From positions 1 through 35,340 of the forward strand of contig CAYXZO010000023.1 in assembly GCA_964469505.1 (NCBI GenBank): a stretch of 35,340 bases of DNA, read 5' to 3'. The position numbers and the translations under genes were made by a program. This DNA comes from CAYXZO01 sp964469505. GTDB lineage: Bacteria; Fidelibacterota; UBA8477; JABMPR01. Position 1 is the stretch's first letter. Each line of letters opens with the position of its first letter. This document shows, piece by piece, positions 25,216 through 33,336 of the stretch. The notes beneath the pieces are model-generated. The model saw nothing but the letters and a program-made list of their open reading frames with translations. It did not search any database and was not told where the DNA came from.

Positions 25216-26228
25216 GAAATTCGCTCAAAACCGGTCTGGTGCTGTTCTGGGTGCCTTTAAGCCTGGTGCTGGCCTCAGTTAACGTCAAAGTGACCCTGGA
25301 CAGCACTCGGGTGACCCTGGGGGACTGGGTACACGTAACCTGGCAAATTAAGCATTCTCCAGAAGATACTCTACTCACCCCCGAAATCCCCCAACGTTGG
25401 GGTGCTTTCGAGATTTTAAGCCACGATTTTGAAACAGAGGCTAATCAAGCTCAATTAAGGTTGACGGTTGCCGTTTACGACTCGCTGGGTGAACTGCAAT
25501 TTGCTCCCTTGCCCATGGTGGTCAAGCGTAAAGGCCGCGGGGATACGCTGCGTTTTCCTGGATTCCGCCTGGAGGTGGTTTCGGTCCTCTCGGCGCAAGA
25601 TACCACTTTTCGACCTTTAAAAGATTTGCATCCGGTGGAAATTCCCTGGGATTGGCGTTACTGGTTAGCAGCCCTGGTGGCACTGGCGGCCGTGGGAGGC
25701 TTAGGCTATCTACTATGGAAAAAATTACGTAATCGGAAACAAAAAGCGCCCGAATACGTTCCACCGGAAAAGGCCCATGAATGGGCTCTACGACAGTTGA
25801 GTAAGTTGAAACGATCGGACTTGCTGGAAAGGGGAAAGGTAAAAGCCTATTACTCTGAATTGTCAGCCATTCTGCGGGGATATCTGGAAAAGCGATATCT
25901 CCTGCCGGCTCTGGAAATGACCACTACGGAGATTTTGGACAACTTGGCCCGAGTAGAACCCCAAGCGCTGCATCAGGGACAATTGGTGGAACTCCTAAGG
26001 CGGGCCGATCTGGTTAAATTCGCCCGATACATTCCACCCCAAGAACAATTACTTCAAGATCACACTGCCGCCGTCAGCTTTGTGAAAGCCACCAAGCTGG
26101 AACTGGTTCTAGATGATACATCCCCAGAGAAGAATAATTCCAAGAACGTTGATACTATAGATAAGAACCCTATCTCGAATGGAGCACAAACCTCAAGCCA
26201 TGTGGAACAGAAGGAGGTTGATTGGTGA
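25212..26228 (+). CDS. BatD-like/DUF4381-like membrane protein
   Basis: A 338-residue protein with a signal sequence (about 1-22), a periplasmic Ig-like beta domain (about 23-130; VNVKVTLDSTRVTLGDWVHV resembles the opening of BatD/oxygen-tolerance proteins), one membrane helix (about 149-170, YWLAALVALAAVGGLGYLLW) and a cytoplasmic helical region (about 185-300) with YYSELSAILRGYLEKRYLLP and EMTTTEILDNL, as in DUF4381-type partners of MoxR. The last 40 residues are polar and probably disordered. Overlaps with the DUF58 gene upstream (ATGA) and the ABC ATPase gene downstream (GTGA) tie it to both modules. It probably anchors the MoxR/DUF58 proteins at the inner membrane, which is inference. 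No BatA or BatB vWA membrane protein follows. Confidence 0.83.
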   Translation: MRNSLKTGLVLFWVPLSLVLASVNVKVTLDSTRVTLGDWVHVTWQIKHSPEDTLLTPEIPQRWGAFEILSHDFETEANQAQLRLTVAVYDSLGELQFAPLPMVVKRKGRGDTLRFPGFRLEVVSVLSAQDTTFRPLKDLHPVEIPWDWRYWLAALVALAAVGGLGYLLWKKLRNRKQKAPEYVPPEKAHEWALRQLSKLKRSDLLERGKVKAYYSELSAILRGYLEKRYLLPALEMTTTEILDNLARVEPQALHQGQLVELLRRADLVKFARYIPPQEQLLQDHTAAVSFVKATKLELVLDDTSPEKNNSKNVDTIDKNPISNGAQTSSHVEQKEVDW

Positions 26229-27160
26229 TTGAGCTGAAGAATGTTACCAAAACCTATGGCAATGTGGAAGCCGTAAAGGATGTGTCTTTTGTGGTAAAGC
26301 CCGGCGAAATTCTAGGGTTCTTAGGACCCAATGGGGCTGGGAAAACTACCACCATGAAAATGATAACCTGCTACATGCCGCCCACTTCCGGTACTATCCT
26401 GGTGGACGGGCTGGATGTCCAGGAACACTCCCTGGAAGTAAGGAAAAAAATCGGGTATTTGCCCGAGAATACTCCCTTGTATGACGAAATGGGTGTGCGG
26501 GAGTACCTGGATTTTATAGCCGATGTCCGGGGTATACCCAAAGACCAGCGGAGACGGGTAATGGATGAGGTAATCACGGAATGCGGTTTGGAAGAAGTGA
26601 TTCAGATGGATATCGGCGAACTCTCCAAAGGTTACCGCCAACGGGTGGGGCTGGCTCAGGCCATTATGCACAATCCCGACTTTCTGGTACTGGACGAACC
26701 CACCACCGGACTCGATCCCAACCAGATCGTGGAAATTCGTAAGCTGATCAAGCAGTTGGGCCGTGAGAAAACGGTCATTTTCTCCACACACATCATGCAA
26801 GAGGTCCAAGCGGTTTGTGATCGAGTCTTAATCATCAATCAGGGACGAATTGCTGCGCAGGGTACCCCGGAAGAACTGGAGGCCAGTGTTCGCGGCCAAC
26901 AAGTCCTTCACGTAGTCGTTAAAGGTGCCGAAGCCAACGAAGTCGCTGATGCTTTCCGTACGCTGGGGGGAGTGGAGGTGAAGAAAGTCGAGCCCGTGAA
27001 CGCCACCGTTCGCGCCGATCTAGCTACCGATGGTAATAAGGATATTCGGGAAGAACTATTTGACCTGGTCGTGAGCAAGCAATGGAAGTTGTTGGAACTC
27101 TCGCTGACGCGGCTGAGCCTGGAAGATGTCTTCCGCAAACTCACCGGGAAAGGAGAATGA
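26225..27160 (+). CDS. ABC transporter ATP-binding protein (GldA-like)
   Basis: A 311-residue ABC ATPase. Walker A GPNGAGKTT is at about 34-42, the signature LSKGYRQRVG at about 133-142, and Walker B FLVLDEPTTGLDP at about 153-165, followed by the His switch in FSTHIMQEV. The C-terminal 80 residues form an extra beta-rich domain common in ABC-2 exporters and GldA/CcmA-like proteins. I chose GTG 26225, seven bases after AAGGAGG; TTG 26222 is too close to that site. The start overlaps the BatD-like stop as GTGA. It is followed by an ABC-2 permease, a GldG-like protein and a DUF4340 protein, the Gld-type arrangement. In gliding Bacteroidetes this transporter is needed for motility, but similar loci occur in non-gliding bacteria, so motility should not be assumed. 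Confidence 0.94.
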   Translation: MIELKNVTKTYGNVEAVKDVSFVVKPGEILGFLGPNGAGKTTTMKMITCYMPPTSGTILVDGLDVQEHSLEVRKKIGYLPENTPLYDEMGVREYLDFIADVRGIPKDQRRRVMDEVITECGLEEVIQMDIGELSKGYRQRVGLAQAIMHNPDFLVLDEPTTGLDPNQIVEIRKLIKQLGREKTVIFSTHIMQEVQAVCDRVLIINQGRIAAQGTPEELEASVRGQQVLHVVVKGAEANEVADAFRTLGGVEVKKVEPVNATVRADLATDGNKDIREELFDLVVSKQWKLLELSLTRLSLEDVFRKLTGKGE

Positions 27161-27162
27161 GC

Positions 27163-27882
27163 ATGCGTGAAATCTGGGCCATCTTCCGTAAAGAGATGAA
27201 AACCTATTTTAACTCACCCATAGCTTTTTTAGTGATTGCTTCTTTTTTGGTGATCACTAACTGGTTGTTCTTCGATTATGGTGATTATCCCTTCTTTGCC
27301 ATTAACCTGGCCGATATCCGGGGGCTTTTCGACTATGGCTCCATCGTGCTGTTGTTCTTTGCCCCTGCCATTGCCATGCGCTTGATCGCGGAAGAAAAGC
27401 ATCGCCAGACCCTGGAATTACTGGTGACGATGCCCGTAACCGATACTCAGGTTATTCTCGGCAAGTATTTCTCCACCCTAGCAGTATTCGGCTTGATCCT
27501 GGCTGGAATGCTGGTGGCCCCTTTGACCATAAGCCTTATCGGCGATCTGGACGGTGGCATCGTTTTCACCAGCTATGTGGGTTTCTTCCTTCTTGGAGCA
27601 GCCTACTTGGCTCTGGGGATGGCGGCTTCCAGTTTCACTAAAAACCAAATCGTAGCCTACATCGTGGGTTTGATAATAATCTCCGCGTTGTTCTTGTTGA
27701 ATGGAATCGCATCCGGTGGCGGTTTTTTCAGCACTTTACTGGAGCAGTTGAGCATTCGTTTCCATTACCAAAACTTCTTCAGGGGAGTGTTGGATTCGCG
27801 AGATGTTCTGTATTTCCTCTCGCTGACCGCCATCGGCCTCGTTATCAGCAGTTCGGCTCTCGCAAGTCGTAAATATCGTTAA
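27163..27882 (+). CDS. ABC-2 type permease (GldF-like)
   Basis: A 239-residue integral membrane protein with six predicted helices. It begins MREIWAIFRKEMKTYFNSPI, typical of ABC-2 permeases in which a short cytoplasmic helix with FRKEMKTYF comes before the first membrane segment. Conserved blocks are APAIAMRLIAEEKHRQTLELL and TDTQVILGKYFSTLAVFG. I chose ATG 27163, seven bases after GGAAAGGAG; ATG 27157 is possible but too close. It would form the membrane channel for the ATPase encoded just upstream. The substrate of Gld-type transporters is not established. The next gene follows after 16 bases with GCAGGAGG in the gap. Confidence 0.92.
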   Translation: MREIWAIFRKEMKTYFNSPIAFLVIASFLVITNWLFFDYGDYPFFAINLADIRGLFDYGSIVLLFFAPAIAMRLIAEEKHRQTLELLVTMPVTDTQVILGKYFSTLAVFGLILAGMLVAPLTISLIGDLDGGIVFTSYVGFFLLGAAYLALGMAASSFTKNQIVAYIVGLIIISALFLLNGIASGGGFFSTLLEQLSIRFHYQNFFRGVLDSRDVLYFLSLTAIGLVISSSALASRKYR

Positions 27883-27898
27883 GCAGGAGGTAGCTGCG

Positions 27899-29500
27899 AT
27901 GTCCAATAAAAAGCAATGGACCACCACCATAATCATTCTAGCGGTAATTGTTGCCCTGAATCTGGTGGCCTCTTTGGTTTTCTTTAGGCTCGATTTCACT
28001 GAGAACGGGAAATACTCCATTTCCAAAGTCACCAAAGAAATTCTGAACTCTATTGAAGACCCAATTACGGTCAAAATCTACTATTCAGAGAAATTCCCCC
28101 GCCAGTTAGTGGCAGTTAAGCAGTATGTAATGGACATGCTGGAGGAATATCGGGCTTACGCTCACGGTGGATTGGACTATGAATTCATCGAAATCTCCGG
28201 TGAGGACCGCGAGAAGGAACAGGAAGCTCTAGGTTATGGGGTCCAACCGGTGCAGGCCAATATCACGGAGAGCGATCAAATCAAGGTCCAACGGATCTTT
28301 CTGGGCCTGGTATTTCTGTACGGCGATAAGAAGGAGGTCATTCCTTTCGCCAACCAGTTGGATCAATTGGAATACGATATGACGGGGGCCATCAAGAAGC
28401 TGATTTCCGAGAATCCCCCCAAGATAGGCTGGCTCACGGGCCATGGGGAACCCGAATTATGGGGTAATCAGGGTATTTCCCGCCCATTGGCTGAGATTCG
28501 CAAAAATTACACTCTCCAGGCCGTTAATCTCACGGCCTCGGAAAAAGTACCTGACGACATAAACGTGCTCCTAATGGTCAACCCCACCGACAGTTTTAAG
28601 ACCGAGGAGCTGTACAAGCTGGATCAATTCCTCATGCGGGGCGGACACCTGGGGGTCTTCTTCAATCATAAGAAGATTGATCTGACCAATCAATTCGTTC
28701 CGGTGCAAACCGTACACACCAATTTGGATCCCTTTTTCAAGCATTTCGGTTTCGAAATAGACAATCGTCTGCTGATGGATGCCCAGGCCTACCAGGTGCA
28801 AGCCCTACAAAATCTGGGCTTCATCCAAATGAAAGTGTTGGTGGATTACCCCTTCGCCCCCCGCATGACCGATCTCAACCGGGAAAGTCCCATTGTGAAT
28901 CGCCTGGATGAAGTAGGCTTTTTCTTTGTTAGTCAAGTGAATGCTGCTGTCGATACGACAAAAACTGACAGTATCGAGTTTATTCCGTTGATCAAGACGT
29001 CGCCTCACACGGCTTACGCTAAAGCCGATCCACGCACCCATTCGGTGGACATCAACCCGGGAAAGAAGTACGGAATCAACTTTTTCCGGGAGGGTCCCAA
29101 AACTGTGGCGGCCCTCATCAAGGGTAATTTCAAATCTTACTTCGGAGACAAACGTCCCGAATCGATCAACTATCCGGATCCCCACTTGAGTACATCCCAG
29201 GCGCCGGTGGAAATCGTGGCCGTGGGTAACGGTAACTTCCTCGAAGCTCAGTTTCGGGTACCTTCCGCGCTTACTTTCTTCCTGAATAGCATTGACTGGC
29301 TTTATGATGAACACGGCTTGATTTCCATCCGCTCCAAGAATATCAATCCACCTCAACTGGAAGAAACAACCCCGGCCACACGAGCGCTGATCAAATGGCT
29401 TAACATTCTGCTCGCTCCCATCATTCTGATCACTTTTGGTATCATTCGGTGGGTCATCAGGCGCCGGGCTAAAAAACTGGTAGGAGGGCTGGCGGCATGA
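27899..29500 (+). CDS. GldG-like ABC transporter auxiliary protein (PF09822)
   Basis: A 533-residue protein with a membrane helix near each end: about 9-30 (TTTIIILAVIVALNLVASLV) and about 500-520 (NILLAPIILITFGIIRWVI, followed by RRRAKK). The long periplasmic region between them matches the ABC_transp_aux domain (GldG): FTENGKYSISKVTKEILNSI, DPITVKIYYSEKFPRQL and PPKIGWLTGHGEPEL. Proteins of this family accompany ABC-2 permeases and often carry a glutamine amidotransferase-like Rossmann region with unknown ligand. A strong GCAGGAGG precedes ATG 27899. The stop overlaps the next start (ATGA). Its role in transport, for instance substrate capture or scaffolding in the periplasm, is inferred. 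Confidence 0.92.
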   Translation: MSNKKQWTTTIIILAVIVALNLVASLVFFRLDFTENGKYSISKVTKEILNSIEDPITVKIYYSEKFPRQLVAVKQYVMDMLEEYRAYAHGGLDYEFIEISGEDREKEQEALGYGVQPVQANITESDQIKVQRIFLGLVFLYGDKKEVIPFANQLDQLEYDMTGAIKKLISENPPKIGWLTGHGEPELWGNQGISRPLAEIRKNYTLQAVNLTASEKVPDDINVLLMVNPTDSFKTEELYKLDQFLMRGGHLGVFFNHKKIDLTNQFVPVQTVHTNLDPFFKHFGFEIDNRLLMDAQAYQVQALQNLGFIQMKVLVDYPFAPRMTDLNRESPIVNRLDEVGFFFVSQVNAAVDTTKTDSIEFIPLIKTSPHTAYAKADPRTHSVDINPGKKYGINFFREGPKTVAALIKGNFKSYFGDKRPESINYPDPHLSTSQAPVEIVAVGNGNFLEAQFRVPSALTFFLNSIDWLYDEHGLISIRSKNINPPQLEETTPATRALIKWLNILLAPIILITFGIIRWVIRRRAKKLVGGLAA

Positions 29501-30450
29501 AAAACAAACAGTTGTATATTCTGCTTGGGGTTCTGATCGTTTTACTAGGGGCCTATCTGTTATTTCATGGCAGCCGGGAAGTACGGAAATCCAAAGTGGA
29601 GGTGAACCTCGCCATCGACCAGGATAAGCTGTACCAGATAGTCCTGGAGAATCAGAAGGACACCTTGCATTTCAAGCGTCAAGATGAGAAAACCTGGCTG
29701 CTGGAAGATTATCCCCTGGAGAAGTTCACCTTCGAGAACTTTCTAAAAACCATCACTTCCTTGCAAGCAGACCGACTGGTTTCTTCCAATCCCGCTCGTT
29801 ATCCGAAGTACGGAGTTGATTCCTCAGCCACTTTGCTACGCCTTTTGGATAAAGAGGGTAACGAACTACTGGCGCTGCGACTGGGTAAGCGGGGAGCTAC
29901 CTACCGGGAAACTTTCGTGCGCCCTGAAAATAGTCTCCATGTGGTAGCCGTTCCCACTAACCTGGTGCGTTACGAAAGCGTGAAAAAAAGCTATTTCTGG
30001 GACAAGACCATGTTACAGTTTGATCCCCAGAACGTCTCCAAGGCTGAATTCAATGGTAAGTTCAACTACGTGCTTACTAATACACCCGAAGGTTGGAAAT
30101 TCAACGGTCAGCCGGCGGATTCAGCTAAGGTGGTTCGCTTGTTAAGCGAGATTAGCCATTATCGTGCATCCAATTTCAGCACGGATCCATTCGATTCCAC
30201 GCGTAAGCCGGTGGAAGAAATCCTCATAACCCTGGCTGACGACAATACTCAGGAAATTGCGTTCTATAAGTTGGATAACAAGCAAAGCGTTTATCAAGCC
30301 GTTGTTAAAGGCAAATCCAAGGTTTTTGAATTCTCCAAAGCGCGGGTGGACCGTTTAAACAAGACCTACAAGGATTTCCGGCCGGAAGAGAAGAAACAAA
30401 ACAGCTCTAAGTCTGCCAGCTCTAAGAAACAAGCCAACAAAGCAGATTAA
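29497..30450 (+). CDS. DUF4340 membrane-anchored protein
   Basis: A 317-residue protein with an N-terminal membrane anchor (about 6-24, LYILLGVLIVLLGAYLLF) and a periplasmic body matching DUF4340: YQIVLENQKDTLHFKRQDEK, WLLEDYPLEKFTFENFLKTI, DKEGNELLALRLGKRGATYR and SYFWDKTMLQFD. The body contains two similar beta-rich units, as is usual for the family. The C-terminus is a low-complexity Lys/Ser tail (SSKSASSKKQANK). ATG overlaps the GldG-like stop as ATGA. DUF4340 genes often follow GldG genes, so it is probably a third periplasmic component of the same transporter. Function is otherwise unknown. A terminator follows 31 bases later. Confidence 0.9.
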   Translation: MKNKQLYILLGVLIVLLGAYLLFHGSREVRKSKVEVNLAIDQDKLYQIVLENQKDTLHFKRQDEKTWLLEDYPLEKFTFENFLKTITSLQADRLVSSNPARYPKYGVDSSATLLRLLDKEGNELLALRLGKRGATYRETFVRPENSLHVVAVPTNLVRYESVKKSYFWDKTMLQFDPQNVSKAEFNGKFNYVLTNTPEGWKFNGQPADSAKVVRLLSEISHYRASNFSTDPFDSTRKPVEEILITLADDNTQEIAFYKLDNKQSVYQAVVKGKSKVFEFSKARVDRLNKTYKDFRPEEKKQNSSKSASSKKQANKAD

Positions 30451-30481
30451 ACGCCTCGCCGGTTGTTTATCTGCTATTGGG

Positions 30482-30510
30482 AGCTCCTCCTGAATTGGGG
30501 GAGCTTTTTT
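30482..30510 (+). terminator. Intrinsic terminator closing the envelope/Gld cluster
   Basis: Nine-base-pair stem AGCTCCTCC (30482-30490) and GGGGGAGCT (30497-30505), one G-T pair, loop TGAATT, then T residues. It lies between two convergent operons; the T run fits plus-strand termination only. Confidence 0.92.
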
Positions 30511-30547
30511 ATGTCAAGTCGGCGATGAAAGCGTACCGGCCGGGGAA

Positions 30548-31318
30548 TCACTCCCGGTGTACGTGATAGGCCGAAGCTTGACTGGTGGGGAAAATGACCA
30601 TATCGGCAATCTGTACATGAGGGGGGCGGCTGAGGGCAAAAAGCACCGCTTCAGCAATATCCTCGGCGTACAGTGGCTCCAAACCCTGGTAAACCTTGGC
30701 GGCCTGTTCACGATCGCCATTGAAGCGCACGATACTGAACTCGGTTTTCACTAATCCTGGTGAGATAGTAGTAACGCGGAGAGGAGTATTCACCAAATCC
30801 ATCCGTAAGCTCTTGGTGAGTGCAGTAACAAAATGCTTGGTACCGCAGTAAATGCCGCCACCGGGATACGCCTCCAAACCGGCGATGGAGGAGATATTCA
30901 CGATATGCCCCTGCCCACGTTCCACCATAGGCGGCACAAAGACCCGCAAGAAATTCAGCACTCCCTTTATGTTAGTGTCGATCATTACGTCAATATCGGA
31001 GGCAGAATAGGCGTAGGCCTTTTCCAGCCCAAGTGCCAGCCCAGCGTTGTTTATCAGGATATCCACCTCCCGCAGTTTCTCAGGTATCCGCTGGGGTAAG
31101 GTATTTATTGCCTGGTGATCACGTACGTCCAGGGCTTCGAAATAGATTTCGGTACCATACTCCTCTTCCAGCTCCGAGGCCAACTTGGCTAACCGATCCC
31201 GGCGCCGGGCCAAAAGAACTAGACGACATCCTTCTTTGGCTAACAAGCGGGCACAGGCACCCCCTATACCAGCGCTGGCACCCGTTATCAAAGCCGTTTT
31301 ATCAGCCAACAGTTTCAT
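30548..31318 (-). CDS. Short-chain dehydrogenase/reductase (YdfG-like)
   Basis: A 256-residue classical SDR. The cofactor site TGASAGIG is at 12-19, the Asn-Asn-Ala-Gly block at 90-93 (ILINNAG), the catalytic Ser in NISSIAG (about 143), and Tyr157-x-x-x-Lys161 in YCGTKHF. ARRRDRL after the second strand, with Arg rather than Asp at the strand end, favours NADP(H). The overall pattern (ISPGLVKTEFS, YAEDIAEAVLFAL) is closest to YdfG-type enzymes that oxidise L-allo-threonine, serine or 3-hydroxy acids, but SDR substrates are hard to read from sequence. ATG 31318 has AAAGGA seven bases upstream and lies 17 bases inside the symporter gene, so it is the last gene of a four-gene overlapping operon. 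Confidence 0.92.
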   Translation of the reverse strand: MKLLADKTALITGASAGIGGACARLLAKEGCRLVLLARRRDRLAKLASELEEEYGTEIYFEALDVRDHQAINTLPQRIPEKLREVDILINNAGLALGLEKAYAYSASDIDVMIDTNIKGVLNFLRVFVPPMVERGQGHIVNISSIAGLEAYPGGGIYCGTKHFVTALTKSLRMDLVNTPLRVTTISPGLVKTEFSIVRFNGDREQAAKVYQGLEPLYAEDIAEAVLFALSRPPHVQIADMVIFPTSQASAYHVHRE

Positions 31319-32687
31319 AGGGCAAATCCTTTCTATTTTTTAGTATTCCCACCGTCCAAAAAAGCAGGCTGAAAATCATTCCCGGGTAAAAAGGCTCCAA
31401 CCCCCACAGATAGCCACCTCCAGGTTCTTTTGCAACCAGGAGCCAGGTTAGGGATACCAAAAATGCTGCCGGTATGTGTATAGGAATCCAATTACGAGGA
31501 ATTCGTAGGGAGGGGAATAGAGCCGAAATCACTGGTAATAGCAAAGCCGGTAGGGCCAGAGTTCCCAGGGTGTACCATAGCTTGACAATACTTCGCAAAC
31601 TTAGGGCTAACCAAAGGGAGAACACCAATGTTATTACCAGTCCGATTCGACTTCGTTTTCGAACATCCATTTCTTTCAGACCAGGTATTGTACGAAACAA
31701 ATCATACCCGATGGTCATCGCGGACAAAAAGGCGTTGCTATCCAGAGTGGACATGATCGTGGCTAGTAAACTGATGTAAAACAGTCCTTTGAGCCCCACA
31801 GGTAATATTCTTTCTCCCAATGTCAGATAAATCTGTCCCGGTTGCGACTGGTCAGGAAGTAGCAATACGGCGTACAGACCCACGGTAGTGGTTATCAGAT
31901 CGAAAACGAACCAGAAGAAAATTGACAAATATATACCCCGCTTGGCAGTACGGGCATCTTTTGCGGCGTGCACCCGCTGGTAAAAGCCGGGATCCACCAG
32001 GGTCCAGGAAGCAATAAAAAACCACACCAACAAAACCCCAAAAGGCAATCCACCAGTGGGGTTCAAATGGGAGGAAGGCAATTGGGAAAAAAGTACCGAG
32101 GGTGGCCCGGCTTCGATAATGGCTCCTCCCAACATAACTGCAAACCCCAGGAACATTAAAATGAATTGGAATACATCGGTATACACCACCGCTGCCATTC
32201 CACCGGTAAACAGGTAAACTGAAGCCAGTAAGGTCCCCACAACTATAGAAACCGTCAGTGACAGAGGAGTGAAGGCATGAAGGGCTAGGCCCACTGCTAA
32301 AACATAGGGGGCCGGTGATGTTAACAATAACACGAACAGCGCTCCGACAGTCGCGGATTTATGGCCGTAGGCCTCACGCAAAATGTCAGGAATGGAACGG
32401 TATGGCTTGGCCCGCGCCCTGTGGATAAAAAAACTGGCGAAAATGAAGGCAAAAAAGTAGTACGGTAAGCCGAAAACTACCCAATTGCTCAGACCATATT
32501 TATAAGTGAACTCGCCGATTCCAAAAATCCCACCGTACCAGGTTGATACCAAGGTAGCAACAAAAAAGGGCAGCGTAAGTCGCCGCCCCATGAGCAAATA
32601 GCTATCGCTGGCAGCAGTGGTTTTCCGGGATAAGCCCAGAATCAGTAATACAGTTAAATAGATTAATAGAAGCGACTTATCCAGCAT
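31302..32687 (-). CDS. Sodium:solute symporter (SSS family)
   Basis: A membrane protein of 461 residues from ATG 32687 (a TTG at 32702 would add five residues) with about 12-13 hydrophobic helices. SSS-family marks are SDSYLLMGRRLTLPFFVATL, the broken first helix STWYGGIFGIGEF, and GGMAAVVYTDVFQFILMFLG, the typical sixth-helix signature. It would import a solute with sodium. It overlaps the thiamine pyrophosphokinase gene at its start and the SDR gene at its end. Co-transcription with thiamine pyrophosphokinase makes thiamine or a thiamine precursor a reasonable guess for the substrate, but SSS proteins carry sugars, amino acids, vitamins and organic ions, so this is only a hypothesis. Confidence 0.92.
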   Translation of the reverse strand: MLDKSLLLIYLTVLLILGLSRKTTAASDSYLLMGRRLTLPFFVATLVSTWYGGIFGIGEFTYKYGLSNWVVFGLPYYFFAFIFASFFIHRARAKPYRSIPDILREAYGHKSATVGALFVLLLTSPAPYVLAVGLALHAFTPLSLTVSIVVGTLLASVYLFTGGMAAVVYTDVFQFILMFLGFAVMLGGAIIEAGPPSVLFSQLPSSHLNPTGGLPFGVLLVWFFIASWTLVDPGFYQRVHAAKDARTAKRGIYLSIFFWFVFDLITTTVGLYAVLLLPDQSQPGQIYLTLGERILPVGLKGLFYISLLATIMSTLDSNAFLSAMTIGYDLFRTIPGLKEMDVRKRSRIGLVITLVFSLWLALSLRSIVKLWYTLGTLALPALLLPVISALFPSLRIPRNWIPIHIPAAFLVSLTWLLVAKEPGGGYLWGLEPFYPGMIFSLLFWTVGILKNRKDLPYETVG

Positions 32688-33336
32688 ACACGGGATATTC
32701 AACTATCACATAAAGGCATCCGGTGGATATTGCTATGTTACAGGGTGTTATAACGACTTCATTACTTTGACTAAAATGGTTTTGGAGGGTTAAATCCTCC
32801 GCTGGCAAGTCCCATTTCAAGCTTTGGGTGCATAATCCTCCCGCCGTGGGAAAAGGGAAGAGGCTCACCGTGGTACCCTGCGGTACGTCAAGGGACAAAG
32901 CGGCGGATGGTGTCACACGGTGACACTGCTCAGACTCAGTGAAAAATGCGACTTTTATTTCAGGAGCAATCTTGCTAGCGACAATAAGGTTTGACAGCCA
33001 ATGATCTGTACGAGCGCCGAAGCCACCCAGGATGCTAATTCTTTGAGGCGTTTGCCCTCTTTCTGATAGATATCTAAGGCATTTCTCAAAATCAGTGGAA
33101 TCCTGGTCCTCGTATTGAACCGTCTCGACTCCTGATGGGGTAAAAACGGAATTAGGCAATGAATCCAGATCGCCCACTATGGCAGTGGGTTCAAGCCCAG
33201 CCGCTTTCAGAGCGGTATATGCGCCGTCAGCCGCAATTATCCAGGATGTTCGAGAGCAAAAGAATTGCAATAAGCCTGGCACGGGAGGAGCACCATTTAA
33301 GACCAGTATTAAATGCTTATTTTGGGTACCGCTCAA
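32677..33336 (-). CDS. Thiamine pyrophosphokinase
   Basis: A 219-residue enzyme that transfers pyrophosphate from ATP to thiamine, making thiamine diphosphate. Visible blocks are IIAADGAYTALKAAGLEP (33-50), VGDLDSL (54-60), the acidic EDQDSTDFEKCLRYL (76-90) and GGFGARTDHWLSNL (104-117), the counterpart of the usual GGRLDHTLANI; the Asp, His and Asn are kept but two residues are inserted. The C-terminal beta domain (TTVSLFPFPTAGG) is present. It starts at TTG 33336, overlapping the TGA of the nucleoside kinase gene (TTGA), so translation probably depends on coupling. It allows salvage of free thiamine and fits the adjacent symporter. No TPP riboswitch was recognised upstream of the operon. 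Confidence 0.9.
   Translation of the reverse strand: MSGTQNKHLILVLNGAPPVPGLLQFFCSRTSWIIAADGAYTALKAAGLEPTAIVGDLDSLPNSVFTPSGVETVQYEDQDSTDFEKCLRYLSERGQTPQRISILGGFGARTDHWLSNLIVASKIAPEIKVAFFTESEQCHRVTPSAALSLDVPQGTTVSLFPFPTAGGLCTQSLKWDLPAEDLTLQNHFSQSNEVVITPCNIAISTGCLYVIVEYPVYAG

Noticed and set aside
28805..29356. 183-residue minus-strand open frame opposite the GldG-like gene
   Set aside because: It is fully inside a confident gene and no domain is visible.
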